DNA of 64,000 nt from Fulvitalea axinellae (lineage in GTDB: Bacteria > Bacteroidota > Bacteroidia > Cytophagales > Cyclobacteriaceae): assembly GCF_036492835.1 (NCBI RefSeq), contig NZ_AP025314.1, positions 2,398,010-2,462,009 of the forward strand, given 5' to 3'. Below the pieces are notes generated by a model, which was not told where the DNA came from, did not search any database, and saw only the letters and a program-made list of their open reading frames with translations. Below are positions 34,335 to 43,118 of the stretch, piece by piece (the first letter of the stretch is position 1; the number at the start of each line of letters is the position of its first letter). Position numbers and translations under genes: made by a program.

Positions 34335-37300
34335 ATGAGAGAAACGTTTTTTGTGTGGGTGCTGCTATTATTGGGAAGTTTTTTCTCTACGGTATTAGCC
34401 CAGAAGGCCGATTGGAATGATCCGAGAACCTTCGAACGGAATAAAATGACGGCGAGGAACGTCTCGTATAGTTTTGAGAATTTGGACAAAGCCCTGTCTG
34501 GTAATAGGGAGTCTTCTTTTTTTAAGTTGTTGGATGGCGATTGGGATTTCCGATATTTCGCTCACTATAGCCATGTGCCTGAGGGTTTTTATTTATATAA
34601 AAATAAAGGGCTATTCACCGAAAAAATAAAAGTGCCGGGTAATCTGGAAACCCAAGGTTTCGGTATTCCGATTTATACGAATAATAATTATTGCTGGAAG
34701 AACCGTTCGTTGGATTTTCCGATTGATTCGGTAAACAGTTGCGGGGTTTATTCCCGAAATATCCGATTGGAAGAAGAATGGGTAAGTCCAGATCGGGAAC
34801 TGATTTTGCATTTCGGTGGTGTTACGTCGGCTTTTTATGTTTGGCTGAACGGCAAGCGTGTAGGTTATAGCCAAGGAAGCAAAACCGTAACTGAATTTGA
34901 CGTTACGCCTTTTTTGAAAATAGGGAATAATCGTTTGGTTGTTCAGGTTTTCCGCTTCAGCGACGGAACGCATTTGGAAACGATGGATAAATGGCGGATG
35001 AGCGGAATCCATAGGTCGGTTTACCTGATGTCGGAACCGAAAGTACGGATTAATGATTTTGCCGTAAGGACCATTTTGGATAAAGAATACCGTGACGCCA
35101 CTTTGGAAATTAACCCTAAACTCAAATTTCCTTTCGGAAAAAAACAGGAAGACTTAAGTGTTAAAGCTTCGCTTTTTGATTCGGAAGGAAAAGCTGTGGG
35201 CGAGCCTGTCTCGGTTTCCGCATTAACGATTTATGATCCTGACCAACCGCAAAAACGCTATAAACGCGGGCGTTATCCGAAATTCGGAATTATTTCCATG
35301 CCTGTAATAAATCCGGAAAAGTGGTCGGCCGAACGACCGTATTTATATAAACTTGTTTTGGGATTATACGAAGGTGGCCGTTTGATTGAGGCAAGAAGTA
35401 GCGAAATCGGGTTTAGAAGTGTGGAGGTAAGCGGTGAAGGCCTGAAAGTCAATGGAAAGGAAGTGGTGATTTATGGCGTAAACCGTCACGATCATGATCC
35501 GGTAACGGGAAACGCCGTAACCCGGGAGATGATGGAAAATGACGTGAAGATGATGAAGAGATTCAACATTAACGCCGTGCGGACATCGCATTACCCCAAC
35601 GATCCCTATTTTTTGGAGCTTTGCGACCGATACGGTATTTACGTGCTTTCCGAGGCCAATATCGAAACACACGCTGTTCACGGACTGATTTCCAATCTTA
35701 CGGATTGGACTCCCGCTATGTTCGACCGGATAATCCGGATGGTGGAACGTGACAAAAACCATCCTTCTATTATCGGATGGTCTTTGGGTAACGAGTCAGG
35801 TTTCGGGCCAAACCATTTCGCTATGTCCGCTTGGGTGGAAACCGCCGATCCGACGCGTTTTGTACATTACGAAGGATCTAAATCGGCGATTGAGTTCGGG
35901 TGGAAATATTATGATTTGGAGAGTTGGATGTATCCGACAGTGGAGCGGGTTAAAGCTTTTGCGGAAGACTCTACAAAAACACATGCCCTGATGATGTGCG
36001 AATATGCCCATTCGATGGGGAACTCCACAGGTAACCTGAAAGAGTATTACGATCTGATACATAAGCACCCGAAATTGGTTGGCGGGTTTATTTGGGATTG
36101 GTTGGATCAATCATTAATGAAAAAGACTGCGGAAGGCGATACGCTTTGGGCTTACGGCGGTGATTTTGGCGATACGGCATATCCTTCCCGCGGAAATTTT
36201 CTGATTAACGGACTTCTCAATCCGGACGGAAAACCGCAAGGGGCTTTAAACGAATGCCGGAAAGTGTTTGAGCCTATCGTTTTGACTTTTGACAAGAAGA
36301 AAGACGATTTGGAAGTATATAACCGCCATTCCCATATCAGTACGAGTAAGTATCGTTTTTTCGCCGAATTGCTTATTGACGGAAAAAGGGTTCAGCGAAA
36401 GGAAATAGTAGTGCCGGAATTGGCAAGCGGAGAGAAACGAAAAGTGCCGACGCCTATTTTTAAACGGTATCCGAATATAAAAGGAGAACGGGTTTTAAGT
36501 TTTAGCGTAGAATTGGCGAGAAAGGAATCATGGGCGGAAACAGGACATGTGATAGCCCGTTCCGAATTTATTTTAGAAAGGAAACAGGCTTATCCTGAAT
36601 TAAAGGGTAAAGGAAAAGTTACAGTAAAGGACGATTCGAAAACTTTATTGGTAAGCGATGGAAAAATAGCGGTTGAAATCAATAAGGAAAACGGATTTAT
36701 ACGGCAAATAAGGAAAAGCGGAAAAGAGTTGTTGAAAAGCGAAGTGGTTCCTTCACTTTGGCGAGTTCCGACTGATAATGATTTGGCTTCCGGGCTGGCG
36801 AAGGCGTCAGAGATCTATAAAAACATCGAAAAGGATTTTGTATTGGATAAAATTAAAAAGAGTCAAGAAGGAAAAATTCTATCGGTGGAATGCGCGGGAG
36901 TATTTTCGTCAACTGGAATCGGGTATTCAATAATATACCGATTTGGCGGTTCGGGAAATATGGAAATAACCCAATCCTATGATTTTCCCGAAAAAGAGTT
37001 GCCGGCATTGCCCAAAGTGGGTTTACGTATGGAATTTCTTCCCGTTTTTGACCGTGCGGAATATTACGGAAAAGGCCCGCACGAGAACTACCCCGACCGA
37101 TCAAACGGAGCGTTTTTGGGCCGTTACGAAACCTCGGCCGACGGCTTGAAGTGGGATTACGTCCGTCCACAAGAAAACGGTAACCGGTGCGCCACACGCT
37201 GGCTAAGTCTAAAGGCCGGAAAAAAGCCAATACTCCGTGTCAGTGGCGAACATTTTGATTTCTCGCTTTGGGATTACGATATCGAATCTTTGGAAAAAGC

Positions 37301-37466
37301 GGAGCATATCAACGACTTGAAAACGGGACAAGGATTTACACTAAACCTCGATTACAAAACGCAAGGCGTTGGCGGAGATAATTCGTGGGACTGTAATGCT
37401 AAGCCGAAAGAACAGTATTTGATTGAGGCTGAAGATATGTCTTATACTTTGTTTTTCGATTTTTAG
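34335..37466 (+). CDS. GH2 beta-galactosidase, LacZ-like, secreted
   Basis: The frame is open from 34251, but the signal peptide MRETFFVWVLLLLGSFFSTVLAQ (split at the cleavage site LAQ) starts at 34335, so I use that start (1043 residues). The LacZ layout is full length: sugar-binding domain (LHFGGVTSAFYVWLNGKRVG), Ig-like domain, TIM barrel, and Bgal_small_N at the end. The acid/base is E487 in SLGNESGFG and the nucleophile E556 in CEYAHSMGNS; NRHDHDP and GGFIWDWLDQ are also conserved. It hydrolyses terminal beta-galactosides in the periplasm. With two sulfatases upstream and SusCD downstream it points to a sulfated galactose-containing substrate. Beta-glucuronidase or mannosidase is unlikely given the LacZ-type C-terminus. 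Confidence 0.9.
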   Translation: MRETFFVWVLLLLGSFFSTVLAQKADWNDPRTFERNKMTARNVSYSFENLDKALSGNRESSFFKLLDGDWDFRYFAHYSHVPEGFYLYKNKGLFTEKIKVPGNLETQGFGIPIYTNNNYCWKNRSLDFPIDSVNSCGVYSRNIRLEEEWVSPDRELILHFGGVTSAFYVWLNGKRVGYSQGSKTVTEFDVTPFLKIGNNRLVVQVFRFSDGTHLETMDKWRMSGIHRSVYLMSEPKVRINDFAVRTILDKEYRDATLEINPKLKFPFGKKQEDLSVKASLFDSEGKAVGEPVSVSALTIYDPDQPQKRYKRGRYPKFGIISMPVINPEKWSAERPYLYKLVLGLYEGGRLIEARSSEIGFRSVEVSGEGLKVNGKEVVIYGVNRHDHDPVTGNAVTREMMENDVKMMKRFNINAVRTSHYPNDPYFLELCDRYGIYVLSEANIETHAVHGLISNLTDWTPAMFDRIIRMVERDKNHPSIIGWSLGNESGFGPNHFAMSAWVETADPTRFVHYEGSKSAIEFGWKYYDLESWMYPTVERVKAFAEDSTKTHALMMCEYAHSMGNSTGNLKEYYDLIHKHPKLVGGFIWDWLDQSLMKKTAEGDTLWAYGGDFGDTAYPSRGNFLINGLLNPDGKPQGALNECRKVFEPIVLTFDKKKDDLEVYNRHSHISTSKYRFFAELLIDGKRVQRKEIVVPELASGEKRKVPTPIFKRYPNIKGERVLSFSVELARKESWAETGHVIARSEFILERKQAYPELKGKGKVTVKDDSKTLLVSDGKIAVEINKENGFIRQIRKSGKELLKSEVVPSLWRVPTDNDLASGLAKASEIYKNIEKDFVLDKIKKSQEGKILSVECAGVFSSTGIGYSIIYRFGGSGNMEITQSYDFPEKELPALPKVGLRMEFLPVFDRAEYYGKGPHENYPDRSNGAFLGRYETSADGLKWDYVRPQENGNRCATRWLSLKAGKKPILRVSGEHFDFSLWDYDIESLEKAEHINDLKTGQGFTLNLDYKTQGVGGDNSWDCNAKPKEQYLIEAEDMSYTLFFDF

Positions 37467-37856
37467 AAAAATAAAATCATGTTTTCCATTAAAGATAGTG
37501 TGAAACACGATTTCTTTATTTTATCATTTCAAAAAAGGATTTTAAAAGGGTCGGTTTCACTGATCTTTTTTATATCTGAAGAAAACCGAAAACTTCGTAA
37601 AATGGAGAGTGAAAATGCGGGCGAAAAAAGAAGATTATATTTTTTTTGATGTTTTTGTAATGGAATTATCAAGGGTCTGCGAGTATAGGTTGAAAGGGCG
37701 AATTTGACATGGCTTTTTTTCCGGGTATAAATCCTGAAAATCGGGAATCTTCAATTTTCACAATTGCGGTCCCGTGGAAATTAGGCGGTCGGGTGGCTTT
37801 TTCCTTAGTGAAAACAGAGAAAAACAGTCTTAATACTTTTTACAAAACTAAAGCGT
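37467..37856. other. Intergenic region upstream of second SusC, no gene
   Basis: 390 bases, A+T-rich, without credible coding content. Its length suggests that SusCD has its own promoter or a processed leader, separate from the sulfatase/GH2 transcript. No clean consensus promoter was found. Confidence 0.5.
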
Positions 37857-40800
37857 ATGGAGATTTTTTATCGAATTAAAAGATTATTCCGTCACCGCAT
37901 GCCGGCGTTGCTTTTCGGCTTTATGGCGTTGGCGCTTTTTTCGCCGGGAGCTGTTTTGGCGGAAGCCGGACAAGGCTTACGGCAAACGGGGGGCTTTGAG
38001 CTTCGCGGTACGGTAACGGACGAGGCCGGAGAGGGGATTCCCGGTGTAAACGTTTCGGTGAAAAATTCGGGGACGGGTACCATTACCAGCCTTAACGGCG
38101 AATACGGGTTGCGTGTCAAAGCTGGCGATATCGTGGTTTTCTCCTTTGTGGGATATAAGTCCGCCGAGCGGAAAGTGGGTTCGCGGACGAAAATCGACGT
38201 GCAGTTGGAGCCGAACGTGGAGGAACTTGACGAAGTGGTTGTGGTAGGATACGGCGTGCAGAAGAAGGTAAACCTCACGGGTGCCGTTGCCCGTATTGAT
38301 GCCGAAGCTTTGGAGTCAAGACCGATCCGGAATATTTCCGAAGGTATACAGGGTACTATGCCGGGCGTTTCGGTGTTGTCGCAAGGCGGTCAGCCGGGTG
38401 CGTCATCTTCGATTATGATCCGCGGTATTACTTCCGTAAACAGTGGCGGGCCGTTGGTGATCGTGGACGGTATACAGAGTACTATGGACGACATCAACAC
38501 GGCCGACGTGGAGAGCATTTCGGTATTGAAAGACGCCGCTTCGGCCGCCATTTACGGCGCTCGTGCTGCGGAGGGTGTTATCCTGATCACCACAAAGTCG
38601 GGTAAGAGTGGTAAGCTTAAAGTTTCTTATAACGGTAACTACACCATCAAGTCGCCGGGCCGGAAGCCTGAGATCAACGACTCTTGGACGCACGCCGAAT
38701 ACGCCAATACGGCGTTTGTGAACGAGGGGAAATCGGCACCTTATTCGGCCGAAGAAATCGCTTTGATGAAAGATCCGAACGTTTCGGCTTTTATCAGCCC
38801 GAACGCTGGCGGAAGCGATAACGAATGGACCTTCGTTTCCAATACGGATTGGTCAGACTTGTTATTGCAGGAAACCTATGCGCAAAACCACGACTTGGCG
38901 GTATCGGGTGGCGGAGATGTGACAACGTATCGCGTATCGGGCGCTTGGTCTGATCAGGTGGGAATGTTCGACGAGTATGGCGATGACAGCTATACCCGCT
39001 ACAACTTCCGTTTGAATATGGAAAACAAGCTGATCAAGGATATCCTGACGCTGAAAACGAACATCAGCTATTCCAACGAGGAATTCCAGTTGCCGGTGTC
39101 GGACTATAACAAGATGCTGGATATGATTTACGCCATGGGCTCGAATATTCCGGTATACGACCCTAACGGAAATTATGCACGCTTCCGTAACCAGCGCCAG
39201 CCGGTTCAGACATTGGCCGAAGGCGGATTTATAAATAAGGGAATCCAGAATACCCAAGGTAACATGACTTTGGTTTGGAAGCCGTTGGACGGGTTGGTTC
39301 TTACCGGTATCGGCGGTTTGCGCTTGCGCGACTATATACGTACGGATTGGGCTAGAACGTATAACAAATATCGTCCGGACGGAACCATCGAGAAATCGGG
39401 GCCTTGGAACCGTGCAGAAGGAGAGAACTCTTTGACGGAACTTACCGAGAATCGCCTGTACGCCACCACTCAGTTGTTGGCCAATTATATGAAATCTTTC
39501 GGCAAGCACGATATTAATGTCTTGGCCGGCGCCTCTTCCGAATATCAGGAAACGGAGACCATTTCCGTAGGGACAAACGGCGTGTTGGGCAACGAATTGC
39601 CTTCTTTGGGCTTGGGGTCGAACGAAGGGCTGACCAAATCGTTCAGCCACCCGGAATGGGCGTTGCTTTCTTATTTTTCAAGGGTAAAATACGCCTACGA
39701 CAATCGCTATCTTTTCGAGGCCAACGTTCGTGTCGACGGTTCGTCCAAGTTCTCGAACAAGCACCGTTGGGGCACTTTCCCGTCCTTCTCCTTGGGCTGG
39801 CGTGTTAGCGAAGAATCGTTTATGCAAAACCAAAGCGTTATTTCCAATCTGAAGTTTATCGGGTCTTGGGGACAGCTGGGTAACCAGAGCGGATTGGGGA
39901 CATACGACCATATCTCGAAATACGAAATGGAGCAGAAGAAATACTACGACTTCCCGGGTGAGGACGGCCAGTGGATGTTGGTGAAATCGTTGGCCTCGGA
40001 AGACCGCACTTGGGAGACTTCTGAGGTTCTGAACGTGGGGGCGACAGTGGGGTTTTTCGACAATAGACTTCAGATGGAAGGTAACTACTTCGTAAAGAAA
40101 ACCCGCGATATGCTGGTCAATTTCGAAGTGCCGGCCGTAATCGGTATCAAAGTTCCAAAAGGCAACTTCGGCGACTTGGAGACCAAAGGTTGGGATTTGG
40201 TTATCTCTTGGAAAGACCAACTATCCAATGGCCTGAAATACGGTTTCGCATTCAATATGGCCGATCAGAAAAACAAGCTGATCGATTACGCCGTGGACGT
40301 AAATACCGTAACGCCCGGGCTGAACAGGCCGATGGAAGGCTATCCGCTCTTTAATGTTTGGGGATTGGAGACTAACGGATTTATCCAGACACAGGAAGAG
40401 GCGGACGATCCGACAATTGCGAAGATCCCGTCTGGTGGAGTGTCGAAGCCCGGCGATATCCGTTATGTAGACAAGAACGGCGACGGTGTGATTTCAAATG
40501 ACGACGCCGTGTACTTGGGAGACCAGTCGCCACGCTACGAATACGGATTTTCGGCCAACGCCTCATGGAAGAATTTCGATTTCTCTATCTTTTTCCAAGG
40601 AGTGGCCAAGCGGTCGCAATACCTTGACGTAGGAATGGTGGGCGTGTTCAGCGAAGTGTATAACAACAATACTTATACGTTCCAAAACGACTACTGGACG
40701 CCGGAAAACACCAACGCGGATTATCCGAACCCAAGGGCGGGGTATAAAAACAACTACGCGTTGAGTGATTGGTGGTTGCAGGACGCAGCTTATGTTCGCC

Positions 40801-41024
40801 TGAAGAACCTGCAGGTAGGCTATACGTTACCGAAGACGTTGAGCCGGAAAATCCGTGTAAACAGGCTGAGGGTGTATTTCAGCGGGGAAAACCTGTGGGA
40901 ATCTTCGGAGCTGGTAAAGGCTTACGATCCCGAGCTGTATACGCTGAACTACAACTCCAAGACAGTGAGACGACAGTATCCGATTATGCGGAGCTACTCT
41001 TTCGGCCTTAACCTGACCCTCTAA
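37857..41024 (+). CDS. SusC/RagA-family TonB-dependent outer-membrane transporter
   Basis: A protein of 1055 residues. Signal peptide ends AVLAEA. A CarboxypepD_reg-like domain (LRGTVTDEAGEGIPGVNVSV) precedes the SusC TonB-box region LDEVVVVGYGVQKKVNLTGA, the plug (IMIRGITSVNSGGPLVIVDG, SVLKDAASAAIYG) and the barrel, ending SFGLNLTL. It lacks the extra N-terminal signalling domain of transducers that speak to an anti-sigma factor. It should import oligosaccharides freed from the substrate of the sulfatases and GH2 enzyme. The SusD gene follows after 11 bases. It differs clearly from the SusC at 18240, so the two loci handle different ligands. Confidence 0.93.
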   Translation: MEIFYRIKRLFRHRMPALLFGFMALALFSPGAVLAEAGQGLRQTGGFELRGTVTDEAGEGIPGVNVSVKNSGTGTITSLNGEYGLRVKAGDIVVFSFVGYKSAERKVGSRTKIDVQLEPNVEELDEVVVVGYGVQKKVNLTGAVARIDAEALESRPIRNISEGIQGTMPGVSVLSQGGQPGASSSIMIRGITSVNSGGPLVIVDGIQSTMDDINTADVESISVLKDAASAAIYGARAAEGVILITTKSGKSGKLKVSYNGNYTIKSPGRKPEINDSWTHAEYANTAFVNEGKSAPYSAEEIALMKDPNVSAFISPNAGGSDNEWTFVSNTDWSDLLLQETYAQNHDLAVSGGGDVTTYRVSGAWSDQVGMFDEYGDDSYTRYNFRLNMENKLIKDILTLKTNISYSNEEFQLPVSDYNKMLDMIYAMGSNIPVYDPNGNYARFRNQRQPVQTLAEGGFINKGIQNTQGNMTLVWKPLDGLVLTGIGGLRLRDYIRTDWARTYNKYRPDGTIEKSGPWNRAEGENSLTELTENRLYATTQLLANYMKSFGKHDINVLAGASSEYQETETISVGTNGVLGNELPSLGLGSNEGLTKSFSHPEWALLSYFSRVKYAYDNRYLFEANVRVDGSSKFSNKHRWGTFPSFSLGWRVSEESFMQNQSVISNLKFIGSWGQLGNQSGLGTYDHISKYEMEQKKYYDFPGEDGQWMLVKSLASEDRTWETSEVLNVGATVGFFDNRLQMEGNYFVKKTRDMLVNFEVPAVIGIKVPKGNFGDLETKGWDLVISWKDQLSNGLKYGFAFNMADQKNKLIDYAVDVNTVTPGLNRPMEGYPLFNVWGLETNGFIQTQEEADDPTIAKIPSGGVSKPGDIRYVDKNGDGVISNDDAVYLGDQSPRYEYGFSANASWKNFDFSIFFQGVAKRSQYLDVGMVGVFSEVYNNNTYTFQNDYWTPENTNADYPNPRAGYKNNYALSDWWLQDAAYVRLKNLQVGYTLPKTLSRKIRVNRLRVYFSGENLWESSELVKAYDPELYTLNYNSKTVRRQYPIMRSYSFGLNLTL

Positions 41025-41035
41025 AACTGAAGATT

Positions 41036-42670
41036 ATGAAACGACTGATATATCTTTTCGGCCTGTTGTTCTTGGTTTCTTCCTGTAATGATTTTCTGGA
41101 TCGATATCCGAACGATGACCTTTCGAACAAAGACGTTTGGAAAACGGAGAAGGACCTGAAACTGTCTGTAAATTACTTGTATACGGGCCTAAAACCTTCG
41201 ATTAGTTTGGATAACCAAACGATAGACGCTTTTGGACCGAAATCGTCGCTGAATACTGTAAGTTCCAGCACGCATGTGCGTCCGACTTCAGACGGCGGTA
41301 ACTGGGATAGCAAGTTCGATTTCCTCCGCGTCAGCAACAACTTCGTGGAGAATTACGAAAGCGCGAACCTCGCCGATAACGTGAAGGAGAAATACTTGGG
41401 CGAGGCTCTGTTTTTCCGCGCTTGGTATTACCATGACCTTGTCCGTCGCTACGGCGATATGGTTTTGGTATTGCGCACTCTGGATCTTGATTCCGAGGAA
41501 CTGTACGCCGGCCGTGACCCTAGAGCCGCGGTGGTGGATCAAATTGTTAACGACCTGAAAGACGCCGTAGACTTCCTGCCGGCAAAAGGAACGGAGCTTT
41601 ACGAAGAAGGAAGGATAAACAAAGGCATAGCCGAAGGCTTTTTGGCGAGAGTGGCTTTGTATGAAGGGACTCACCAGAAATACCATGGAGGTGATCGCGA
41701 TGCGAACGAGTTGTTGGACTTGGCTGTCACTTCGGCCAAAAACGTGATTGACCGAGGGAATTACCGCTTGTTTGAAGACTATGTGGGCTTGTTCCTTTGG
41801 GAAAACGAAAAGAACAGCGAGACGATGTTCGCCCACCATATCCGCTTTCCCAACCGGAACGGGCGTCCCGGCCAGGCGGAAACGGCGCCGACCAAGCATC
41901 TGGCCGATATTTATTTGGGTGTAGACGGCCTGCCGATCGACCACGAAAACTCGACAATCAACCATAGCTACTTGCCTTTGGCCGAAGGGACGGAATTCAA
42001 AAACCGCGATCCGCGGATGGCGATGACAATCTGGATGCCCGGAGCGCGTCTTTTGATTCCGCAGAATGAAGGTTTGCCAGACGATAGCGAAGAATTAAAG
42101 ACATATAGCCCGAGTGTAAATGGTACTATGGGTTCGGGCTATGGCTTGCGCAAATACAACGACGGCCGAAACGCCGCTAAGAATGAGGTGGACAATATAT
42201 TGATGCGCTTTGCGGAGATGTATCTGATTTTTGCCGAAGCGACATTCGAGAAAAACGGTTCTATCACCGACGCCGAGCTTAACTACTCCGTAAACGTATT
42301 ACGCGACAGGGTAGGGATGCCCGCCAAGCTGAATAACGCCTTTGTACAGGAAAACAACTTGGAAATGCTTACCGAAATTCGCCGTGAGCGCCAAGCCGAA
42401 TTGGGAATGGAAAACTTCCGTTATGATGACATCATCCGCTGGAAAACGGCCGAGACGGAATTGCCCCAAGATGTTTTGGGCGTAAAATACGACGAAGAGC
42501 TCTTCGGGCCAAGACCGGAGAACATTCAGGTAAACGAAGACGGATTTATACTCCTGCAGTCAGCGGAAAGCCGTAGCGGTTTCGACGCAAACAAGCATTA
42601 TTTATTCCCGCTTCCGTTGGACCAGCTCTCGCTGAATCCTAAACTCGGAAAGAATCCGGGTTGGTTATAA
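41036..42670 (+). CDS. SusD/RagB-family glycan-binding outer-membrane lipoprotein
   Basis: A protein of 544 residues. The signal peptide ends in lipobox LVSSC|ND (Cys17). The N-terminal DFLDRYPNDDLSNKDVWK, the EALFFRAWYYHDLVRRYGDM segment (broken by turns) and the C-terminal EIRRERQAELGMENFRYDDI / NPGWL ending are textbook SusD. The protein caps the SusC encoded 11 bases upstream and binds the polysaccharide at the cell surface. A terminator follows, closing the plus-strand PUL. Confidence 0.94.
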   Translation: MKRLIYLFGLLFLVSSCNDFLDRYPNDDLSNKDVWKTEKDLKLSVNYLYTGLKPSISLDNQTIDAFGPKSSLNTVSSSTHVRPTSDGGNWDSKFDFLRVSNNFVENYESANLADNVKEKYLGEALFFRAWYYHDLVRRYGDMVLVLRTLDLDSEELYAGRDPRAAVVDQIVNDLKDAVDFLPAKGTELYEEGRINKGIAEGFLARVALYEGTHQKYHGGDRDANELLDLAVTSAKNVIDRGNYRLFEDYVGLFLWENEKNSETMFAHHIRFPNRNGRPGQAETAPTKHLADIYLGVDGLPIDHENSTINHSYLPLAEGTEFKNRDPRMAMTIWMPGARLLIPQNEGLPDDSEELKTYSPSVNGTMGSGYGLRKYNDGRNAAKNEVDNILMRFAEMYLIFAEATFEKNGSITDAELNYSVNVLRDRVGMPAKLNNAFVQENNLEMLTEIRRERQAELGMENFRYDDIIRWKTAETELPQDVLGVKYDEELFGPRPENIQVNEDGFILLQSAESRSGFDANKHYLFPLPLDQLSLNPKLGKNPGWL

Positions 42671-42700
42671 TTTTGAACAGCGTTTCTTAAAGTTGATATG

Positions 42701-42737
42701 GACGGCGCCTTGGGGAAACCTAAGGCGTCGTTTTTTT
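42701..42737 (+). terminator. Intrinsic terminator closing the plus-strand PUL
   Basis: An imperfect stem (GACGGCGCCTT pairing with TAAGGCGTCG) is followed by seven T residues, 30 bases after the susD stop. Confidence 0.75.
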
Positions 42738-43118
42738 ATCGTTAATAGTGTGTCGGTTTTTAGGGAAGGGCTACCTGTCTTGATCTTTAGTCAAGTAAGT
42801 TTTGTGTTGATTTGCGAGCTTGTAAAGGTGGCGAGCCAGCTTTAATTGTTTTATCGCACCGTTGATTCATTTTGTTAGACAGACTGTAATGTTTTGATTT
42901 CTAGATTTGTAGGCGGTAATGGTTCGACTTATGTGCATTTTTACTGAATATATTAATCTGTTGGATTGTGATGTTTTGCCTTAATTTCCCTTTTTTTGTT
43001 AGCGGAGGAATACCGGTGTTGAATGGCTTTAGGTGTGCGAAATATTTAAAAGAATAACCTCTATGCCTAGCCGGAATGAACCCGATTTAAAATCAAACCC
43101 GTAAGGAAGGGAGAGCTT
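42738..43118. other. Intergenic region upstream of the efflux operon, no gene
   Basis: About 380 A+T-rich bases without coding signal. A purine-rich GGAAGGGAGAG lies just before the start at 43119 as a likely ribosome-binding site. No exact promoter consensus was found. Confidence 0.5.
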
